From assembly GCA_903913175.1 (NCBI GenBank), contig CAIWKF010000022.1:1-8355 (forward strand): a DNA stretch of 8,355 nucleotides, given 5' to 3'. Below the pieces are notes generated by a model, which was not told where the DNA came from, did not search any database, and saw only the letters and a program-made list of their open reading frames with translations. The stretch is from Candidatus Staskawiczbacteria bacterium (GTDB taxonomy: Bacteria; Patescibacteriota; Minisyncoccia; Minisyncoccales; Staskawiczbacteraceae). Both the position numbers and the translations under genes were made by a program. Shown here one piece after another: positions 1 to 7,337 of this stretch (position 1 is the first letter of the stretch; each line of letters begins with the position of its first letter).

Positions 1-693
1 TTTGAAACAGTTGAGAAAGCTAAACCTAAAATTTATAAAATAAATAAAGAAGATATTGTTAGATTGCGTTATCCTGTAAATACATTTATTTCTGTTTTAT
101 TGTTTAATAATTTGTTTTTAAAAAAAATTTTAAAAGAAGAGAACCCAATAATAGAAGAGGCAATAAAAGCAAAAGATTATTTGTTTGCTTTTATATATCA
201 GCTTATGTTTTTGAAATATTCGAACTTAGAAGCACTTAAATTAAATGAAATAATAATTGGTGAAGATTTGCACTATTACAAGTTTTATGTTGAGGATAAG
301 TTTGGTTTGCATTATGCAGCCCGTAGGAAATTAACCGATTTATTATTGTCTAGTAAATATATAAATCACTCATTTGCAGAAATGGCTACAGATGAGGTAA
401 AAGGATTAGCAAAAAATTTTATTATTGAAATGGGGGTAATGAAAAGTTTTAAGGCTTTTAACTATTTGTCTTTTTTAGGTTGTATTAGAATGTTTTTTCA
501 AAATTCAACAATACAAAACGCATTATTATTTTCTATTTTTTTTGCAGTATTTAATGTCACGCCTTCAATTATTTTACGTAATTTGTATAAATTTTTTATC
601 AGAGTTAGACACAAAGAATGGCAAAAAGTTTGGTTTGGTATTGTTATGGCATACGCTGAAATGTCTAAAGGTAATCGTAGGTTAATGTCTTAA
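1..693 (+). CDS. C-terminal part of an unrecognised protein, possibly a family 2-like glycosyltransferase (5' truncated by the window)
   Basis: The frame is open from base 1 to the TAA at 691-693 (230 residues visible), so the gene starts left of the window. A TTG at 64 could be read as a start but has no ribosome binding site, and the frame continues upstream of it, so I treat the gene as partial. The visible protein is rich in Lys, Phe and Ile. It has an acidic, helical middle and a hydrophobic stretch near the end (ALLFSIFFAVFNVTPSIIL), followed by the basic tail LYKFFIRVRHKEW. A helical tail with a hydrophobic patch and a P-S-x-x-L-R-x-L-Y element is common in the C-terminal half of GT-A family 2 sugar transferases from polysaccharide loci, and the neighbouring flippase and nonulosonate genes fit that. 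The catalytic half (DXD motif) is not in view, so the family assignment is weak. The last 12 bp overlap the 3' end of the convergent flippase gene. Confidence 0.45.
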   Translation, partial: FETVEKAKPKIYKINKEDIVRLRYPVNTFISVLLFNNLFLKKILKEENPIIEEAIKAKDYLFAFIYQLMFLKYSNLEALKLNEIIIGEDLHYYKFYVEDKFGLHYAARRKLTDLLLSSKYINHSFAEMATDEVKGLAKNFIIEMGVMKSFKAFNYLSFLGCIRMFFQNSTIQNALLFSIFFAVFNVTPSIILRNLYKFFIRVRHKEWQKVWFGIVMAYAEMSKGNRRLMS

Positions 694-2133
694 ATTTTTT
701 AAGCCATCTTTAAATAATTGAAGCTCTCGTTTATTAAAACTTTTTAACAAAACAATTAAAATCCCATAAATTATAACGCCTAAAGCAATTGCAATCATTG
801 TTTTAGAAAATCCAACAGGTTTTAACCAAAAAACAAAACTAGCCATTAAAGATGAGGCGAAAATACTTTTGAAAATAAATTGCCAGACAATTTCAAATTT
901 AAGATGTTTTAGGGAATAAACCCATGTTGATAACAAAAGGAAAATAAACGCAAAAAGGGTGGTAATTGCGGCTCCCACTATTCCAAATTTAGGAATAAGT
1001 ATAAAATTAAATCCTAAATTTATACAAGCAGCTATTATTGTTATTGTTGCTGCAATTTTTGTTTTTTTAACAATTCCGATAACTTGAGAAATGATTGCTG
1101 TGGCCCCCATTGCTAGCATGCTTAAGGCAACAATGGGCATTATGAAATATCCTGCTTCTGCAAATTCAGAAGTAGTAAAAAGAGTTAATATTTGTTTAGA
1201 TAAAACAGATAAGCCAAATACAGAAGGAACAGCTATCATTAAAAAATATTTTAAAGAATATTTTAGATATGTTTTTACCTCATCAATTTTATTTTCATCA
1301 TATGATTTTGACAAAATAGCAGGTAGCAGAAAGCTAAAAGGGGCAGCTAAAAAGCTTATAGCAAAAGTGCTAATTGAATAAGGAGGAGAATAATACCCCA
1401 CAAACAATGTTCCTAAAAATAGACCGATTAAATATCTATCACTTGATTGAATTGTCCAAGTAGCTATACCGTCTAAAATAGTAGGTAGTCCAAATGACAG
1501 GTACTCTTTAGTTCTTAAAAATTGAGGCATTTTAAAACCAATATTTTTTATAATATAGCCGCCCATTAACAAAAAAATTATAATTCTAATTATCAAAAAC
1601 CCCAAAAGAGCGCCTAATAATCCATACCCCAGATATATTGCGAGAATAACTAATATGGTTTCTCCTAATTCTTGAGAAGAGAAAAAAAAGCAGAATCTTG
1701 CATTTTGTTGAAATGCCCTGAAAACATTAAAAAATACTTGGTTTAGGCAGTCGACTATTATTATAAACGATAAAATTATAATAAAAATTTGAGCGCAATT
1801 AAAAAATTTGGAAATAGTGCCAGAAAGAATGATTAAAAGTAAAGAAATTATAAGAGAAGCGCTTAGTGTTACAGCTGCCACAGACCAAATCCCGTCTTGA
1901 ATTGCTTTATTTTCTTTTTCACCAGCCAAAAATCTTATCACGGTATATGGGAGGCCAAAAGTGGCAATAATAGATATTATACTGGTGGTAATTAGCAATT
2001 GAGTCCAAATGCCATAATTTTCAGCTCCTAGGAGTTTTGTGATAACAGGCAAAGTTACTATTCCGCTTATGACTGAAATTATTTGTGATATACCTAAAAT
2101 TCCGATATCTTTTATAAATTTTTTATATGGCAT
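682..2133 (-). CDS. wzx: Wzx-type lipid-linked oligosaccharide flippase (polysaccharide transporter/MOP superfamily)
   Basis: This 483-residue, strongly hydrophobic protein is predicted to have 12 to 14 membrane helices spread over its whole length, the usual size for Wzx/RfbX flippases. These proteins move undecaprenyl-linked glycan repeat units across the inner membrane. Family hallmarks are visible. The amphipathic start (MPYKKFIKDIGILGISQIIS) is followed by T-K-L-L-G-A-E-N-Y-G-I-W at residues 32-43. The motif D-R-Y-L-I-G lies at 232-237, and N-F-I-L-I-P-K-F-G-I-V-G-A-A at 376-389, the segment typical of helices 11-12. The ATG at 2131-2133 fits the amphipathic start, but I see no Shine-Dalgarno upstream. 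The gene is divergent from the pse operon and convergent with the preceding gene. It probably exports a glycan containing the nonulosonate made next door, although the substrate cannot be read from sequence. Base composition is as AT-rich as the left neighbour. Confidence 0.93.
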   Translation of the reverse strand: MPYKKFIKDIGILGISQIISVISGIVTLPVITKLLGAENYGIWTQLLITTSIISIIATFGLPYTVIRFLAGEKENKAIQDGIWSVAAVTLSASLIISLLLIILSGTISKFFNCAQIFIIILSFIIIVDCLNQVFFNVFRAFQQNARFCFFFSSQELGETILVILAIYLGYGLLGALLGFLIIRIIIFLLMGGYIIKNIGFKMPQFLRTKEYLSFGLPTILDGIATWTIQSSDRYLIGLFLGTLFVGYYSPPYSISTFAISFLAAPFSFLLPAILSKSYDENKIDEVKTYLKYSLKYFLMIAVPSVFGLSVLSKQILTLFTTSEFAEAGYFIMPIVALSMLAMGATAIISQVIGIVKKTKIAATITIIAACINLGFNFILIPKFGIVGAAITTLFAFIFLLLSTWVYSLKHLKFEIVWQFIFKSIFASSLMASFVFWLKPVGFSKTMIAIALGVIIYGILIVLLKSFNKRELQLFKDGLKNLRH

Positions 2134-2153
2134 ATTTTATATGATTTACAATC

Positions 2154-2162
2154 ATTCTATCA
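2154..2162 (-). promoter_or_regulatory. Candidate extended -10 for the flippase gene
   Basis: Read on the minus strand this is TGATAGAAT, an extended -10 (TGN plus TAGAAT, 5 of 6 matches to TATAAT). It lies about 20 nt upstream of the flippase ATG. The -35 position 17 bp away reads TTTTAT and is poor, as is common for extended -10 promoters. The evidence is weak because the region is very AT-rich. Confidence 0.3.
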
Positions 2163-2182
2163 CAATAATTAATTAAATAAAA

Positions 2183-2211
2183 TGGACAAGCACAATGTTT
2201 TATGATATAAA
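2183..2211 (+). promoter_or_regulatory. Sigma70-like promoter for the pse operon
   Basis: The -35 element is TGGACA (2183-2188, 5 of 6 matches to TTGACA). A 17-bp spacer and a -10 element TATAAA (2206-2211, 5 of 6) follow. TGA directly precedes the -10, giving an extended -10. Transcription would start near 2218, leaving a leader of only about 18 nt before the ATG at 2236, with no clear Shine-Dalgarno in it. In many lineages this match would be a strong promoter. If the host uses divergent promoter sequences, as Bacteroidota do, the match could be chance in AT-rich DNA. Confidence 0.6.
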
Positions 2212-2235
2212 TAAAAAAACATAAAAGTTAATAAT

Positions 2236-3207
2236 ATGGTTTTTGATAATAAAATAATTTTAATTACTGGAGGAGCTGGTTCTTTTGGTCAAAAGTTTGT
2301 GGAGATAGTGCTGAAAAAATACAATCCAAAAAGTATACGAGTTTATGATAATCGGGAATTAGCAGAAGTAGAAATGGAAAGAAAGTTTAAAGATGATAGA
2401 TTAAGGTTTTTTTTGGGAGATGTTAGAGATAAAAATCGTCTTAATAGAGCTATGAATGGAGTAAATATTGTGGTGCACGCAGCTGCATTAAAGCACGTTC
2501 CTTTATGTGAATATAATCCCGTTGAGGCAATAAAAACAAATATTGAAGGAGCTATAAATATTATTGATTCTGCCATAAATAATTCTGTAGAAAAGGTAAT
2601 TGCTATTAGTACAGACAAAGCAGTTTATCCTGTGAATTTGTATGGAGCAACAAAAATGGTGGCTGAAAAACTTTTTGTGCAAGCAAATTCTTATAGAGGA
2701 CATAACCCTGTTAAATTTTCCTGCACAAGATATGGAAATGTTATAGGAAGTTCGGGAAGTATGGTCCAATTATTTTTAGAACAAAAAGAAAATGGCGAAG
2801 TCACAATTACAGATGAGCGCATGACTCGTTTTTGGATAACGCTTGAAGGTGGAGTTAATTTTGTAATTTCTTGTATTGCAAAAATGAGCGGAGGAGAGAT
2901 ATTTGTCCCAAAAATTCCCAGCACTAAAATTATTGATTTTGCCCAAGCAATAGCTCCGGGAGTTAAGAAAAAAATTATTGGAATAAGGCCTGGAGAAAAA
3001 ATTGATGAAGTTCTTTTAACAGAAGAAGAATCTATGCATACAAAGGAATTCAAAAAATATTTTGTTATTGAGCCAGAATTTAAATTTTGGGATAAGGGTA
3101 ACAATAAGGCTGGAAAAAAAATGGCACAATGCTTTAGATATTCCAGCGATAGAAATTCAAATTGGCTGGATCAGAAAGAAATTAAAAAACTATTAGAAAA
3201 AATATGA
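2236..3207 (+). CDS. pseB: PseB-type UDP-N-acetylglucosamine 4,6-dehydratase (inverting)
   Basis: First enzyme of pseudaminic acid synthesis. It converts UDP-GlcNAc to UDP-2-acetamido-2,6-dideoxy-beta-L-arabino-hex-4-ulose in the cytoplasm, with NADP(H) as cofactor. The 323-residue protein is an extended SDR. It has the Rossmann motif T-G-G-A-G-S-F-G at residues 11-18 and D38-N-R-E-L, which receives the adenosine ribose. It also has A-A-L-K-H-V-P at 83-89 and the active-site block S-T-D-K-A at 125-129 with Y136 and K140 (Y-G-A-T-K). C-terminal family motifs are R-Y-G-N-V-I-G-S at 165-172, M-T-R-F-W-I at 196-201 and G-I-R-P-G-E-K-I-D-E at 249-258. Asp-Lys in place of the Thr of most SDRs marks the PseB/FlaA1 group. 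Length is close to the 330-odd residues usual for PseB. No ribosome binding site is obvious. The stop overlaps the next start as ATGA. Larger membrane-bound relatives such as PglF/WbpM are excluded by size. Confidence 0.94.
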   Translation: MVFDNKIILITGGAGSFGQKFVEIVLKKYNPKSIRVYDNRELAEVEMERKFKDDRLRFFLGDVRDKNRLNRAMNGVNIVVHAAALKHVPLCEYNPVEAIKTNIEGAINIIDSAINNSVEKVIAISTDKAVYPVNLYGATKMVAEKLFVQANSYRGHNPVKFSCTRYGNVIGSSGSMVQLFLEQKENGEVTITDERMTRFWITLEGGVNFVISCIAKMSGGEIFVPKIPSTKIIDFAQAIAPGVKKKIIGIRPGEKIDEVLLTEEESMHTKEFKKYFVIEPEFKFWDKGNNKAGKKMAQCFRYSSDRNSNWLDQKEIKKLLEKI

Positions 3208-4340
3208 AATCTATTCCTTATGGACATCAATGGATAGACAAAGATGACATTAAAGAGGTTGTAAAAGTTTTGAAATCTGACTGGTTAACTCAAGGGCCTA
3301 AAATTGAAGAGTTTGAAAAAGATATTGCCAAATATTGCAAGACAAAATATGCTGTTGCGGTTTCTTCTGGTACATCGGCACTTTATTTAGCGTATAAGGT
3401 AGCTGGAATAAATTATGGAGATGAGGTTATTACAACTCCTTTAACTTTTGCCGCGACAGCAAACACAATATTTTTTTGCAATGCAAAACCAGTTTTTGTT
3501 GATATTGAAGAAGATACTAAAAATATAGATTCAAAAGAAATTGAGAAAAAAATTACTAAAAAAACAAAAGCAATTGTAACTGTAGATTTTGCCGGGCATC
3601 CCTGCGATTACGACCAAATAAAAAAAATAGCTAAAAAACACAAGCTTTTGTTAATACAAGATGCTTGTCATGCACTGGGGGCAGAATACAAAGGCAAGAA
3701 AATTGGAAATTTTGTTGATATGACGGTTTTGAGTTTTCATCCAGTAAAACACATTACAACAGGAGAGGGCGGAATGATTTTGACCAATAATAAAAATTTT
3801 TATGAAAAATTGAAAATTTTAAGAAGTCATGGAATTGTAAAAAAACCAGAAAAAGGGGGCTGGTATTACGAAATAGAAAACCCTTGTTTTAATTTTAGAA
3901 TTTCTGACATCCAATGTGCTTTGGGAATAAGCCAACTGAAAAAAATAGACAAATTTTTAAAAAGAAGAAGGGAAATTGCAAAAATATATAATCAAGCATT
4001 TGAAAACATTAAAGAGATTATAACTCCAATTCAAAAAGATTATTCTAAATCAGCTTGGCATTTGTATGTTGTGGAAATTTTGGGAAATGGCCGAAGAAAA
4101 TTTTTTGAAAAATTACGAAAAGCCGGAATTTTAGTCCAAGTACATTATATTCCGTTACATCTTCAACCGTTTTACCAAAAAAGATTTGGATATAAACCTG
4201 GAGATTTTCCAATTGCAGAAAAATATTACGAAAGAGCACTTACTCTGCCACTTTTTCCAAAAATGACAAATACTGAAATTAACAGAGTGATTAGCGTAGT
4301 AAAAAAGCAATGCCTGAGACAAAAAATAAATTTAAAATAG
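3204..4340 (+). CDS. pseC: PseC-type PLP-dependent UDP-4-keto-sugar C4 aminotransferase
   Basis: Second enzyme of the pathway. It transfers an amino group, usually from glutamate, to C4 of the PseB product to give UDP-4-amino-4,6-dideoxy-N-acetyl-beta-L-altrosamine. The 378-residue protein belongs to the DegT/DnrJ/EryC1/StrS family, fold type I. Visible landmarks are W-L-T-Q-G-P at 27-32, the phosphate-binding S-S-G-T-S-A-L at 54-60, and D-A-C-H-A-L-G at 153-159 with Asp153 contacting the PLP ring. The Schiff-base lysine is K182 in S-F-H-P-V-K-H-I-T-T-G-E-G-G. The C-terminal sugar-binding strand has V-Q-V-H-Y-I-P-L-H-L-Q-P-F-Y, the form typical of PseC. Size matches characterised PseC (about 375). 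The start shares ATGA with the pseB stop, implying translational coupling. The 3' end overlaps the next gene by 31 bp. Confidence 0.93.
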   Translation: MKSIPYGHQWIDKDDIKEVVKVLKSDWLTQGPKIEEFEKDIAKYCKTKYAVAVSSGTSALYLAYKVAGINYGDEVITTPLTFAATANTIFFCNAKPVFVDIEEDTKNIDSKEIEKKITKKTKAIVTVDFAGHPCDYDQIKKIAKKHKLLLIQDACHALGAEYKGKKIGNFVDMTVLSFHPVKHITTGEGGMILTNNKNFYEKLKILRSHGIVKKPEKGGWYYEIENPCFNFRISDIQCALGISQLKKIDKFLKRRREIAKIYNQAFENIKEIITPIQKDYSKSAWHLYVVEILGNGRRKFFEKLRKAGILVQVHYIPLHLQPFYQKRFGYKPGDFPIAEKYYERALTLPLFPKMTNTEINRVISVVKKQCLRQKINLK

Positions 4341-5038
4341 GAGCAATCATACAAGCAAGAACGGGGTCTACTAGACTGCCGGGTAAAGTGTTAATGAATA
4401 TAGGCAACAAGCCAATGCTTTGGCATATAATTGAGCGGTTAAAATATTCAAAAAAAATAAGTGAAATTATTTTGGCAATTCCTGATAACAAGCAAAATGA
4501 TATTCTTGAAAAATTTGCCAAACAAAATGGTATTAAATATTATCGTGGTAGCGAAGAGAACGTTCTTTCTAGATATTACGAAACTGCTAAAAAATTTAAA
4601 TGTGATATTGTGGTAAGAATAACTTCTGATTGTCCATTAATAGATCCATTTGTGGTAGATAATATAATTAATAAACAGATAGAGAAAAAATTTGATTATA
4701 CATCAAATACAATTAAGAGAACTTTCCCCAAAGGATTGGATACGGAAGTTTTTGGATTTAAAATTTTAGAAATGGCTTTCAATCAAGCAGAAGGAAAATA
4801 TGAAAAAGAACACGTGACGCCATACATTTATGAGCACCCAGAGTTTTTTAGGTTACAATCAGTGGAGGCTGAAGAGATAATAAGACATCCTGAATTTCGT
4901 TTAACTGTTGATGTTAAGAATGACTTAGAATTAATTAGGGAGATTTATAAGGTTTTATACCATCCTTTTAAAATTTTTTGCACTGAAGAAATAATCAATT
5001 TATTTAATAGAAAACCAGAGCTTTTAAAATTAATGTAA
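4310..5038 (+). CDS. spsF: SpsF-type cytidylyltransferase-family protein, candidate CMP-nonulosonate synthetase
   Basis: The 242-residue protein is of the SpsF/cytidylyltransferase-3 family (GT-A-like nucleotidyltransferase). The nucleotide-binding motif is I-I-Q-A-R-T-G-S-T-R-L-P-G-K at residues 13-26. R-I-T-S-D-C-P-L-I-D at 103-112 supplies the metal-binding Asp. P-K-G-L-D-T-E-V-F lies at 140-148, E-H-V-T-P-Y-I-Y at 167-174 and R-L-T-V-D-V at 197-202. SpsF genes often sit beside NeuB/PseI homologues, and here it is the only gene in the window able to supply the CMP-sugar activation step. It is not a classical PseF, whose motif resembles I-P-A-R-G-G-S-K-R, so the activating role is inferred from context. 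The ATG at 4310 is the only start that keeps the first motif, since the next Met is residue 29. The 31-bp overlap with pseC is therefore probably real. No clear ribosome binding site is seen. Confidence 0.85.
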   Translation: MPETKNKFKIGAIIQARTGSTRLPGKVLMNIGNKPMLWHIIERLKYSKKISEIILAIPDNKQNDILEKFAKQNGIKYYRGSEENVLSRYYETAKKFKCDIVVRITSDCPLIDPFVVDNIINKQIEKKFDYTSNTIKRTFPKGLDTEVFGFKILEMAFNQAEGKYEKEHVTPYIYEHPEFFRLQSVEAEEIIRHPEFRLTVDVKNDLELIREIYKVLYHPFKIFCTEEIINLFNRKPELLKLM

Positions 5039-5043
5039 ATGTT

Positions 5044-5048
5044 AGGGG
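5044..5048 (+). promoter_or_regulatory. Shine-Dalgarno-like AGGGG upstream of pseI
   Basis: AGGGG lies 12 nt upstream of the ATG at 5061, rather far but usable. It is the only convincing purine-rich anti-16S match in front of any gene in the window. The 22-bp gap between spsF and pseI is also the largest in the operon, so pseI is probably initiated independently. Confidence 0.45.
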
Positions 5049-5060
5049 AAATATAGAAAA

Positions 5061-6134
5061 ATGATAGGAAAAAATAATCTAAATTTTAAAATTGGAAATA
5101 AAGAAATAGGTCAAGGAAAGCCAGTTTTTACTATTGCTGAAATGTCTGGCAATCATAATCAGTCGTTTGAGCGGGCGCTAGAAATTACTGAAGCTGCGGC
5201 CAAGGCTGGGGTTCAAGCGTTAAAATTACAAACTTATACTGCTGATACGCTTACTCTTAATGTAAAAACTGAGGAATTTATGCTTCGCGATAAGAAAAAT
5301 CTCTGGAAAGATCAATCACTTTACGACCTTTATAAACTTGCTTATACTCCTTGGGAATGGCATGAACCAATTATGAAAAAAGCCAAGAAATTGGGAATGA
5401 TATGTTTTGGTACTCCATTTGATGAAACAGCAGTTAAGTTTTTAGAAAAGCTGGATGTGCCGGTTTATAAAATTGCTTCTTTTGAAATTAATCATTTGTC
5501 ATTGATACGCATGATTGCTTCTACTGGCAAACCCATGTTTATTTCAACAGGAATGGCAACGCGAGAAGAAATTGGGGAAGCTGTTGGTATTGCACGGACT
5601 GCAGGATGTAAAGATATTGTTCTTCTTAAATGCACTAGTGCTTATCCTTCTAAAGCTAAGGATGCTAATATTCTTACTATTCCTGATATGCGTCAGCTTT
5701 TTAATTGTCAAGTTGGGTTGTCAGATCATACTTTGGGAATTGGCGTTGCGTTAGCCGCAGTGGCGCACGGAGCGACTGTAATTGAAAAACATTTTACTTT
5801 GAAAAGGAATGAGGGTGGACCAGATTCGGCATTTTCACTGGAGCCTGAAGAAATGAAAACATTAGTTGTGGAAACTGAAAGGGTACGGCAGTCGCTGGGC
5901 AGGCCGTATTATGGTGCTACTAAAAATGAGAAGCTGTCGCTTCAAGAACGTCGCTCGCTTTATATTGTAGCTGATATGAAAATTAATGATGTGTTTACTA
6001 AAGAAAACCTTCGTTGCATTCGTCCTAGTTATGGCCTTGCTCCAAAATATTACGATACTCTTATTGGTAAGCGGGTAAAGCAAAATGTAAAAAAGGGTAC
6101 GCCAGCAAATTGGAAGTTGGTCAATAAATATTAA
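5061..6134 (+). CDS. pseI: Pseudaminic acid synthase (PseI, NeuB family)
   Basis: PseI condenses the free 6-deoxy-diamino-hexose (normally 2,4-diacetamido-2,4,6-trideoxy-L-altrose) with phosphoenolpyruvate to make the nine-carbon acid, using a divalent metal in the cytoplasm. The 357-residue protein has a NeuB TIM barrel followed by a C-terminal SAF/antifreeze-like domain from about residue 293. Barrel motifs are A-E-M-S-G-N-H-N-Q at 26-34, K-L-Q-T-Y-T at 55-60, Y-T-P-W-E-W-H at 95-101, C-F-G-T-P-F-D at 115-121 and S-T-G-M-A-T at 162-167. G-L-S-D-H-T follows at 219-224 and I-E-K-H-F at 241-245. His223 and His244 are the expected metal ligands. P-D-S-A-F-S-L-E-P (254-262) and Y-T-P-W-E-W-H are typical of PseI rather than sialic or legionaminic acid synthases. 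Hand-counted G+C is about 39%, clearly above its neighbours. The next gene starts 10 bp downstream. Confidence 0.95.
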   Translation: MIGKNNLNFKIGNKEIGQGKPVFTIAEMSGNHNQSFERALEITEAAAKAGVQALKLQTYTADTLTLNVKTEEFMLRDKKNLWKDQSLYDLYKLAYTPWEWHEPIMKKAKKLGMICFGTPFDETAVKFLEKLDVPVYKIASFEINHLSLIRMIASTGKPMFISTGMATREEIGEAVGIARTAGCKDIVLLKCTSAYPSKAKDANILTIPDMRQLFNCQVGLSDHTLGIGVALAAVAHGATVIEKHFTLKRNEGGPDSAFSLEPEEMKTLVVETERVRQSLGRPYYGATKNEKLSLQERRSLYIVADMKINDVFTKENLRCIRPSYGLAPKYYDTLIGKRVKQNVKKGTPANWKLVNKY

Positions 6135-6144
6135 ATTAAAGCAT

Positions 6145-7317
6145 ATGAAAATTAATTCTTACAACGAATGGGACACGCTTCGAGAAGTTATTGTGGGTAC
6201 AGTTGACAATATGACTATAGGTCTTGAGTTCTCTGATTCAAAACCTGTTTCTCATGCGTTATTTGAAAAAGCTGCTAAAATAGCAAAAAAAGCTATTCCA
6301 GATTGGTATAAAAATGAAGTAAGTGAAGATATCAATGATTTATGTAAAATTTTTACTGAATTTGGAGTCAAGGTATTCCATCCTACGCCATATGGTTCTG
6401 AAAAATTATTTTGTACTCCTGATTGGTGTGCGCGTGGTAAAGACATATACAATGTACGAGATATTCATTTGGTTGTTGGAGACAAAGTTATTGTTAGTCC
6501 CTCTGCTACCAGATGCAGATATTTTGAACCGAATGCTTTTTATGATATTTGGTATCATTATTTTAACGAAGGATTTACATGGATTACTGCCCCTAAAGCA
6601 AAATTAGCTGGAACGTATTTGACCCCTTATTATCAGCAAGGAAAGGAAATAATAACAAAAGAAGATATTTTGCATCGTAAATTAAGTGGAGGTAGAGGCG
6701 AAAAATGGCATCGCTTGACTGAAGATGAAATTCTTTTTGATGCGGCAAATGTAGTGCGATTTGGAAAAGATCTTATTTATTTGGTTTCTAGTACGGGCAA
6801 TCATAAGGGGTCTAAATGGTTACAAAGTATTTTGGGAGAAGAGTATAGAGTTCATACAACTTCTGCATATCGCTCTTCTCACATTGACTCTACAATTTTG
6901 CCACTGCATCCAGGTTTAGTTTTGTTGAATGGCGCTAGGGTTAATTCAGAAAATTGCCCAAAGATACTGAATAATTGGGAAAAGATTTATTTTAGTGACG
7001 TGGCACCCGTGCCCCAGGAAGAGATTGATTTTCAAAAAAATGTTAGGGATAAGGTTTATCATGAGCTTTCTAAATTAGGAATAGAAACCGATTTAAATCA
7101 CATAAGCTCGCCTTGGGCAGGTTTAAACGTATTTTCTCTAAATCCTCAAACAGTTTTAGTTCATGATAAACAAACTAAACTTATCAAAAAACTCAAAGAG
7201 CATAAGTTAACGGTTATTCCTGTTCGAATGAGACATTGCTATACAATGCTTGGAGGATTACATTGCTCTACTTTAGATACAGTGAGAGATGGCGGATTGG
7301 AAAGTTATTTTGATTAA
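6145..7317 (+). CDS. Amidinotransferase of the glycine amidinotransferase (AGAT/StrB1) family
   Basis: Members of this family move the amidino group of L-arginine to an amine, via a Cys-amidino intermediate, producing a guanidino compound and ornithine. The 390-residue protein appears complete. By alignment from memory with human AGAT, the catalytic triad is D199 (F-D-A-A-N-V-V-R), H246 (S-S-H-I-D-S-T) and C374 (G-G-L-H-C-S-T-L-D). The guanidino-binding Asp is D106 in V-R-D-I-H-L-V-V-G. R265 aligns with the arginine-carboxylate-binding Arg, and the end G-G-L-E-S-Y-F-D matches the family terminus. The acceptor-side flap before H246 (A-Y-R-S-S) differs from human AGAT, where Met precedes the His, so glycine need not be the acceptor. 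Encoded 10 bp after pseI and 20 bp before the TIM-barrel gene, it probably acts on an amino sugar of this pathway, as StrB1 does on an aminocyclitol. That substrate is inferred. No Shine-Dalgarno is evident. Confidence 0.9.
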   Translation: MKINSYNEWDTLREVIVGTVDNMTIGLEFSDSKPVSHALFEKAAKIAKKAIPDWYKNEVSEDINDLCKIFTEFGVKVFHPTPYGSEKLFCTPDWCARGKDIYNVRDIHLVVGDKVIVSPSATRCRYFEPNAFYDIWYHYFNEGFTWITAPKAKLAGTYLTPYYQQGKEIITKEDILHRKLSGGRGEKWHRLTEDEILFDAANVVRFGKDLIYLVSSTGNHKGSKWLQSILGEEYRVHTTSAYRSSHIDSTILPLHPGLVLLNGARVNSENCPKILNNWEKIYFSDVAPVPQEEIDFQKNVRDKVYHELSKLGIETDLNHISSPWAGLNVFSLNPQTVLVHDKQTKLIKKLKEHKLTVIPVRMRHCYTMLGGLHCSTLDTVRDGGLESYFD

Positions 7318-7337
7318 TATGTTTAAGTCAATTTATA

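Larger units (their letters stand above)
2134..2235. promoter_or_regulatory. Divergent intergenic control region between wzx and the pse operon
   Basis: These 102 bp separate the two divergent starts and are very AT-rich. They contain one good plus-strand promoter candidate (2183-2211) and one weaker minus-strand candidate (2154-2162). I see no riboswitch-like structure, clear inverted repeat operator or terminator. The promoter elements do not overlap one another, so both genes could be transcribed independently from this short spacer. Confidence 0.6.

Noticed and set aside
64..66. TTG as the true start of the leftmost gene.
   Set aside because: The same frame is open upstream to base 1 and no ribosome binding site precedes the TTG, so a gene entering from outside the window is simpler.
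689..703. AT-only inverted repeat CTTAAA-TTT-TTTAAG just past the stop at 693, as a possible terminator.
   Set aside because: The six-pair stem has a single G-C pair and a 3-nt loop, and it sits inside the flippase coding sequence. It would be too unstable for an intrinsic terminator.
1091..1381. Plus-strand open frame of 96 codons inside the flippase gene.
   Set aside because: It is the antisense shadow of the flippase, with no recognisable protein features or ribosome binding site.
2407..2414. Run of eight T within pseB as a phase-variation tract.
   Set aside because: Runs of this length are expected in such AT-rich DNA, it encodes normal family residues, and the frame is intact.
2691..3104. 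Long open frame on the minus strand inside pseB.
   Set aside because: It lies wholly under a strongly conserved dehydratase gene, has no family features, and is expected from the low frequency of antisense stops in this codon usage.
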